Positions 62,101 through 64,000 of a DNA stretch of 64,000 nt are shown here, one piece after another. Position 1 is the first letter of the stretch. Every line of letters begins with the position of its first letter. This stretch comes from Acanthaster planci (Eukaryota; Echinodermata; Asteroidea; Valvatida; Acanthasteridae), in the NCBI RefSeq assembly GCF_001949145.1, contig NW_019091383.1, positions 2,131,752 to 2,195,751 on the forward strand, given 5' to 3'. Under the pieces are notes generated by a model. The model did not search any database, was not told the origin of the DNA, and saw nothing but the letters and a program-made list of their open reading frames with translations. A program made the translations under genes and the position numbers.

Positions 62101-64000
62101 TACAGATTCAGTCATTAACAATAGATGGTCAGAATGAAGAAAAGCAAGGAATGTGATTCCTCAACCTGTGGAACACCACACTAGTGGCTATGGCTAGCTC
62201 CTGACTGAAAAATGCTCAGACAGGAGCCATCATAGAGGTGGATAGCTCAGTCAGTAGGTCCCCAAGGCTCTGGAGTTTGTGAATTCAATTCTGCTGCGGT
62301 CAATTTCTTTGTTCAACCAAATATTTTAATTTTTTCCTTCTTTTTCGTTCTCTCTCAAAAGGCAACTTTCTGAGGAGGATCGACGAGCGTCCTCGCAGCA
62401 GGAGAAATCCTGGCTAAAAGTGAGGCAGTTGACATTGCGGTCCCTGGCCGCTGCCACCTATCTCACACCAAACTCACCCTCAACACCTGACAGCACCCCC
62501 ACAAATAATGGGGAAGGACCCAGCTATGAGAAGGTGCTGGCTGCATTAACAGACGAGTTGGACAGGCACTTGGTTGAAGTGGCAGAAGATCCCACTACGC
62601 ATAGAAAAGTGAGAACTTCTAGGAAGATGACAAAGTACATTTTTTAAGGGTTGAAAACAAGGTATAAACAATAAGCGGTATCAACTTTGCCCCCGAGATC
62701 CTTCTGAAGTTTTGGAGGATTTTGCAGAATTGAGGAAGATGGAGTCCAACCAACATCACATTATACAGGATTTGATGCCCTTTAAAAATTAGAACCCGAA
62801 AGTGGGTTGAGACATATTTTTCCTGTGTGGTCGCAGTGCATTTTTGTCATGCCGAACCTTCAGAAGTTTTCCATTAATGTCTTACAATCATTTTGACACT
62901 GATTTTATGTAAATCTGGGATACTTTTCTGGCAAAATGCCCATTTTTGTGTGAAAGGCCAGACAACAATGTCAACTTGCCCATGGATGTTATCAATGCAT
63001 GTCAGACGGTGTTGAAATTTCACAGATGGACTGCTGTGGATGCTTTCACATGCTTGCCAAGTTTGAAAAACATTCTGGCACAGGACACCAGACTTTCTCG
63101 CGGGGAGTATATTTCAAAAGGGCACCCCTCTGAATTATGAGCTCCACATCAGTTTCTATGTCCTGACTGGTTCGTACACTGGTCTTGTTTTTTTATGTGA
63201 TCCAAAGAAAGTCATTTAATCTTTTTCGGCCATTTTTCTTCCCCAGTTTCCTATTCAAGGGCCGCCATGCACGCGGATGGTAAACTACCTCAAGGGGAAT
63301 TGTGGGAAGATTTTCCTAATGGCACTGAGGGTAACGCTGAGCATACGTGAGCTCTCCATGCAGCAAGACGGTAAGGCCTCAGTGAGACCTCATTCATTGT
63401 GAGGATTTTCAGGTAAAATGTTGGCCATTGTTGTCTAGTTAAAATATGTACAGCTTTGCTGTAAGTTTTGCTGTAATCCTGAGCTTGAGGCAGGAAAAAA
63501 ATTGCCTTCAGCATGGAATTAAAATTGTAAGTTTCTGCCAAAATGTGCACTTAGCTGAACCTTTGGCTTCCGTTTAAAAGTTGCCAGATGAAGCCCTGCT
63601 TCTCTGAATTATGAACAAAAAAGTGGCTTTCATGTTCTTAGCAGTTTGTAGCAGTGTTGTAGTGGATTCCATCACAAGTCCTCACTGGTTCAAGTCAAGT
63701 CCTCACTTGTCATCCAGTCTGAAGTCAATTCACAAGCTGTTCAGAGTAAACGATGATTAACCACTTTGTGCCATGCCCGTTTATCCATGTTGATTCTACT
63801 GGGCCGTGTAATTTTTCATTTTTTTCTGTTTTCAAAACTGTAAAAATTAATAACTTCATTTACTGGACGTTTACCCCCACAACAATGACTGTCTGGTGGC
63901 TACTCTAATCTGACAGACAACATCTATTGACACCTGAGTGTTTCAGCCAGGCCTGCTGCCTTGTAAAAAGAGCCCAGTGTTATGTAATTTCCTTTTGCTC
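29038..64000 (+). CDS. NAA25: NAA25, NatB auxiliary subunit (gene, 5' 19 exons; continues past the window)
   Basis: Nineteen exons between 29038 and 63370 join in frame to about 802 residues that align along human NAA25 (972 residues, yeast Mdm20). NAA25 is the TPR-containing auxiliary subunit that holds the catalytic NAA20 on the ribosome; together, as NatB, they acetylate nascent chains starting Met-Asp, Met-Glu, Met-Asn or Met-Gln in the cytosol. Recognisable blocks in order are LKPIYDNLDNGNYKTAIQ, AKVLKALALLRIGK, FHTHLFMALVRVGDYKRQQQ, VFPKNPYYFWGVMS, MYLPLAEKMVERMVKE, DRPCCYDDL, YLLMAVHLLIDIWEETG, KHIQQDTLGY and KIPEFLTFRQRISNSLH. All introns are GT-AG and every phase agrees across junctions. 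The C-terminal ~150 residues are beyond the right edge. Introns are large (up to 7.7 kb) and repeat-rich. Confidence 0.95.
30818..31195. repeat. palindrome plus 60-bp direct repeats around a SINE
   Basis: 30868-30927 and 31131-31190 are near-identical direct repeats (ATATATAATT, ACATCTTGAAAAT and neighbours). A palindrome at 30826-30890 pairs AGGTTTGCCCTTA with TAAGGGCAAACC. The tRNA-like SINE head lies between the direct repeats. All in intron 1 of NAA25. Confidence 0.7.
30984..31060 (+). mobile_element. tRNA-derived SINE head
   Basis: A box TGGTCGAGTGG (30991-31001) and B box GGGTTCGAGTTCC (31035-31047) are well spaced for pol III. The anticodon loop would have 8 nt and the acceptor stem does not close, so it is a SINE and not a functional tRNA. 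The complementary strand encodes the phrase GGTRTHDLLLTSADVLTTRP, a peptide typical of translated SINEs. Confidence 0.7.
32723..33020. repeat. tandem repeat, ~110-bp unit, 2.7 copies
   Basis: Units start at 32723, 32829 and 32944 with CCCACTTCGTA and run through CCACATTGGACTTAGA and CATTTCAGGACCCAC. The second unit has an extra 9-bp GGACCCACA. In NAA25 intron 1. Confidence 0.8.
33343..33518. repeat. degenerate minisatellite of GAGTTGACCTGGGTAC-like units
   Basis: About ten diverged copies of a 15-17 bp word (GAGTTAACTGGGGT, GAGTTGACCTGGGTAC, GAGTTAACTTCGGT) follow each other. In NAA25 intron 1, 300 bp right of the 110-bp tandem repeat. Confidence 0.7.
33779..34220. mobile_element. pogo/Tigger-like MITE
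   Basis: CAGTGGAGTGTCGCTATACC at the left and the inverted CAGTGGAACGTCGCTACAAC at the right match the ends of Tigger/pogo elements. TA flanks both ends (33777-33778 and 34221-34222). ACCGAACA-type words recur just inside both ends. 442 bp, no transposase. Confidence 0.85.
35073..35158 (+). CDS. NAA25: NAA25 exon 2
   Basis: Completes Asp, then NLDNGNYKTAIQMADKVLKK and HKDLQCAK, the first TPR-like helices. Acceptor CACTACAG, donor AAG|GTAGGC, phase 0. Confidence 0.95.
35184..35260. repeat. partial copy of the TGTGACC MITE
   Basis: TGTGACCACCTTGTGAAAAT and AGAGCCACTTGGGAG resemble the left part of the element at 57774-58018. No right end is found nearby. In NAA25 intron 2. Confidence 0.45.
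35317..36345. repeat. possible DNA-transposon remnant in NAA25 intron 2
   Basis: The left part contains GGCCGCTGCTTATACG and GCGGCTTATGCGGCG, words I associate with ends of invertebrate DNA transposons. A GC-rich segment (35400-35600) and a 95-codon open frame (36054-36341, with KNRLYRCVIRAVYYFTGKL) follow. No transposase motif was recognised and no right end was found. Confidence 0.25.
37183..37321 (+). CDS. NAA25: NAA25 exon 3
   Basis: VLKALALLRIGKRNESLGL through LQALSICFREMQK. The end is set at C|GTGAGC (phase 1) because exon 4 then restores the conserved Pro-Glu. Reading through the donor gives an unrelated tail. Confidence 0.93.
38407..38525 (+). CDS. NAA25: NAA25 exon 4
   Basis: PEQIIELYTTALKSNPTNEE then FHTHLFMALVRVGDYKRQQQ, a clear TPR pair. 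Donor CAG|GTGACT, phase 0. Intron 4 (7.7 kb) holds the LINE remnant and a Harbinger-like MITE. Confidence 0.95.
38732..38862. mobile_element. PIF/Harbinger-like MITE
   Basis: GGTCCTGTTTGATTC at the left and inverted GGGCCTGTTTGTTTC at the right, flanked by TAA (38729-38731) and TAG (38863-38865), consistent with a decayed 3-bp TWA duplication. 131 bp, in NAA25 intron 4. Confidence 0.55.
39918..40038. repeat. dispersed repeat, copy 1 (pair with 63896-64000)
   Basis: TGACTGTCTGGTGGCTACTC and TTTCAGCCAGGCCTGC occur in the same order and spacing at 63896 onward, about 85-90% alike by eye. Both copies are in NAA25 introns and in the same orientation. Confidence 0.7.
43240..45420 (-). mobile_element. 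5'-truncated non-LTR retrotransposon (LINE)
   Basis: Read on the minus strand, broken frames give in order: a pre-RT region with NPTDIADTLNEYFSTIG (about 45000-44930), RT fingers with NYRPTSILPTVSK, palm with VDLSKAFDRVNHEILLDKL, GVPQGSILG and YVDDST, and a C-terminal region with YCCTAWG and AILVFECLN (to about 43360). This order is standard for Jockey/CR1/L2-type LINEs. The endonuclease part is absent, and stops and frameshifts make it inactive. It lies antisense in NAA25 intron 4. Confidence 0.85.
43920..44855 (-). pseudogene. LINE reverse transcriptase domain, frameshifted
   Basis: Two frames, 44855-44526 and 44474-43920, cover the fingers and palm of a reverse transcriptase. The catalytic box reads YVDD where (F/Y)ADD is usual in LINEs, which may be decay. 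A frameshift separates the two pieces around 44500. Confidence 0.8.
46220..46294 (+). CDS. NAA25: NAA25 exon 5
   Basis: 25 codons with VFPKNPYYFWGVMSTVLQ, one of the most conserved blocks of the family. Acceptor TTTATCACAG, donor CAA|GTAAGT, phase 0. Confidence 0.95.
46705..46832. repeat. minisatellite, 8 exact copies of a 16-bp unit
   Basis: CCCTATGGTAGAGGTA is repeated eight times with no visible mismatch. The array ends 38 nt before NAA25 exon 6, so it occupies the place where the branch point would normally lie. Confidence 0.95.
46871..47057 (+). CDS. NAA25: NAA25 exon 6
   Basis: ALTSTDEKLAQTMYLPLAEK, then MVERMVKERRMEAEAEV and a TPR ending in EVLDGEMG. Acceptor CCCACTGTTCAG. A 16-bp x 8 minisatellite ends 38 nt before the exon. 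Ends in phase 1. Confidence 0.95.
47470..47570 (+). repeat. possible decayed tRNA-derived SINE
   Basis: AGCAAGCAGGAGGTAATGGG followed by GTTTGTCTCCC resembles the anticodon-arm to B-box part of the SINE at 31020-31047. The A box is not convincing. In NAA25 intron 6. Confidence 0.25.
53439..53550 (+). CDS. NAA25: NAA25 exon 7
   Basis: KFLKAEVDACPIRKAELLCK then MGRWAEANSAYKILLTK. The donor AG|GTGCTG is weak, but phase 2 is required to continue into SPDNW of exon 8. Confidence 0.88.
53698..53793 (+). CDS. NAA25: NAA25 exon 8
   Basis: SPDNWLFCKQYFKTALALIE then NNWSPPAAGESG, matching the family's W-SPPAEGE block. Acceptor TCTGTGTAG, donor CAG|GTAAGC, phase 2. Confidence 0.92.
54170..54357 (+). 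CDS. NAA25: NAA25 exon 9
   Basis: A variable linker (VSQPDYTIDMVLNFIQEKSE) followed by ALPRGIFLSGIQLLRILKEK. Acceptor TTTGGTAG, donor G|GTAAGG, phase 1. The linker is less conserved but the frame and phases fit. Confidence 0.88.
54666..54847 (+). CDS. NAA25: NAA25 exon 10
   Basis: GPSTELFKCYFDLFGDRPCC then YDDLCQFLPL, the conserved 'F.K.FGDKPCC..DL' block. Donor TCA|GTAAGC, phase 0. Intron 10 carries a hAT-like MITE. Confidence 0.93.
55264..55736. mobile_element. hAT-like MITE
   Basis: TAAGGCTGTG at the left and inverted TAAGGCTGTG at the right, with CGAATATTC-type words inside. The 8-mers outside, GCAGAGGT and GCTGAGGC, agree at 6 of 8 positions, fitting a decayed 8-bp hAT duplication. Similar words at 25770-26090 and 37690-37755 suggest further fragments. 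In NAA25 intron 10. Confidence 0.55.
55930..56155 (+). CDS. NAA25: NAA25 exon 11
   Basis: VKQIYRHLCILKISRRLGLQ through YGDEYLLMAVHLLIDIWEET. Acceptor CTTGCCGCAG, donor G|GTAAGA, phase 1. Confidence 0.94.
57188..57298 (+). CDS. NAA25: NAA25 exon 12
   Basis: GEDKYLWRMLGLLENGLSSS then HHMKLLLIRLYCLAG, a TPR pair. Acceptor TTATTGACAG, donor G|GTATGA, phase 1. Confidence 0.93.
57774..58018. mobile_element. MITE with TGTGACCC ends
   Basis: TGTGACCCGCTCTGTGAAAA and inverted TGTGACCCACTTTGTGAAAA form ~33-bp terminal repeats flanked by TA on both sides, suggesting a Tc1/mariner-type insertion. 245 bp, non-autonomous. In NAA25 intron 12. Confidence 0.75.
58182..58251 (+). CDS. NAA25: NAA25 exon 13
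   Basis: AFGPIPDLYDGLDIKHIQQD then TL, equivalent to the conserved LDAKHIQHDT segment. Donor GG|GTAAGT, phase 2. Confidence 0.94.
58843..58942 (+). CDS. NAA25: NAA25 exon 14
   Basis: GYTVSGYVTSLGHFTSATAL and FNTTLKFFNSNHKD. Donor GAT|GTAAGT, phase 0. Confidence 0.94.
59320..59471 (+). CDS. NAA25: NAA25 exon 15
   Basis: TTEYMITAYKFGTFHKIPEF then RQRISNSLHRTLVTVEKLLL. Acceptor TTTTTATAG, donor AT|GTAAGA, phase 2. Intron 15 contains a perfect 31-bp inverted repeat. Confidence 0.94.
59625..59833. mobile_element. MITE with TGGGTCATTCTATAAA ends
   Basis: TGGGTCATTCTATAAATTTG at the left pairs with inverted TGGGTCATTCTATAAAATTG at the right. A partial copy of the right half is at about 39735-39785. 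In NAA25 intron 15. Confidence 0.65.
61307..61378. repeat. perfect 31-bp inverted repeat, 10-nt loop
   Basis: 61307-61337 and 61348-61378 are exact reverse complements (AGGTCCCAGTCTGGTTGAGC and onward) around the loop AACAGGTATG. If transcribed in NAA25 intron 15 it would fold into an uninterrupted stem. Confidence 0.95.
61494..61549 (+). CDS. NAA25: NAA25 exon 16
   Basis: AGNTLRDFVVDMDIHPEK. Two AG sites lie 2 nt apart at the acceptor; only the first keeps the frame open. Donor G|GTGAGT, phase 1. Confidence 0.9.
61893..61965 (+). CDS. NAA25: NAA25 exon 17
   Basis: DNTKWEEISDNRDLDIMVSW then APEH, matching the family's IPWEDLRDNRDLNVFFSWDP block. Donor AG|GTAAGG, phase 2. Confidence 0.94.
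62237..62320 (+). mobile_element. decayed tRNA-derived SINE head
   Basis: TAGCTCAGTCAGTAGG (62243-62258) is a good A box, and GTGAATTCAATTC (62279-62291) a degenerate B box. The trailing CTGCTGCGGTCAATTTCTTT is SINE-like. In NAA25 intron 17, near the exon 18 acceptor. Confidence 0.6.
62362..62608 (+). CDS. NAA25: NAA25 exon 18
   Basis: QLSEEDRRASSQQEKSWLKV then RQLTLRSLAAATYL, followed by a Pro/Ser/Thr-rich linker and a helix ending HRK. Donor AAA|GTGAGA, phase 0. A decayed SINE head lies about 40 nt upstream of the acceptor. Confidence 0.92.
63247..63370 (+). CDS. NAA25: NAA25 exon 19 (last exon in the window)
   Basis: FPIQGPPCTRMVNYLKGNCG and IFLMALRVTLSIRELSMQQD. The start corresponds to the family's YPFLGPVPTRM block. 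Donor G|GTAAGG, phase 1; the next exon is beyond 64000. Confidence 0.9.
63896..64000. repeat. dispersed repeat, copy 2 (cut by the window edge)
   Basis: Same sequence order as 39918-40038: TGACTGTCTGGTGGCTACTC, then TTTCAGCCAGGCCTGC and a CTTTTGT-like end. Confidence 0.7.

Overview
The window is animal genomic DNA with GT-AG introns, AT-rich noncoding sequence and a dense load of short DNA transposons, tRNA-derived SINEs and one LINE remnant. The repeat mix and the frequent tacatgtaca-type words look like a marine invertebrate, perhaps a deuterostome such as an echinoderm, hemichordate or lancelet. That assignment is a guess; nothing here fixes the species. No bacterial-type genes, CRISPR arrays or rRNA genes were seen.

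Three protein-coding genes can be assembled exon by exon, each with consistent splice phases. (1) Plus strand, 6667-18183: a four-exon gene for a 299-residue secreted, mostly helical, N-glycosylatable protein that I do not recognise. Its first coding exon is only 7 nt, and its 9.5-kb second intron is packed with fold-back and terminal-inverted-repeat elements. (2) Minus strand, 27697-25090: a complete three-exon gene for a 219-residue DUF4291-family protein. (3) Plus strand, 29038 to past the right edge: NAA25, the auxiliary subunit of the NatB N-terminal acetyltransferase. Nineteen exons are visible, encoding about 802 residues; the last part of the gene lies outside the window. Genes 2 and 3 are divergent and share a 1.34-kb intergenic region that contains a large inverted-repeat element.

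By region: 1-6666 has no convincing gene and one MITE (4573-4849). 6667-18183 is the secreted-protein gene. 18264-25089 is gene-poor, with a SINE candidate and a fourth copy of a fold-back MITE. 25090-27697 is the DUF4291 gene. 27698-29037 is the bidirectional promoter region. 29038-64000 is NAA25, whose introns carry a SINE inserted among duplicated palindromes, two minisatellites, a 110-bp tandem repeat, a pogo/Tigger-like MITE, Harbinger-, hAT- and mariner-like MITEs, a 5'-truncated LINE, a 16-bp x 8 minisatellite next to a splice acceptor, and a perfect 31-bp inverted repeat.

The three genes show no obvious joint pathway. NAA25 and the DUF4291 gene could be co-expressed from their shared promoter region. 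The item most worth follow-up is the unrecognised secreted protein: its tiny phase-1 first exon followed by phase-0 introns resembles the layout of vertebrate long-chain helical cytokine genes, but this is a hypothesis from gene structure only.
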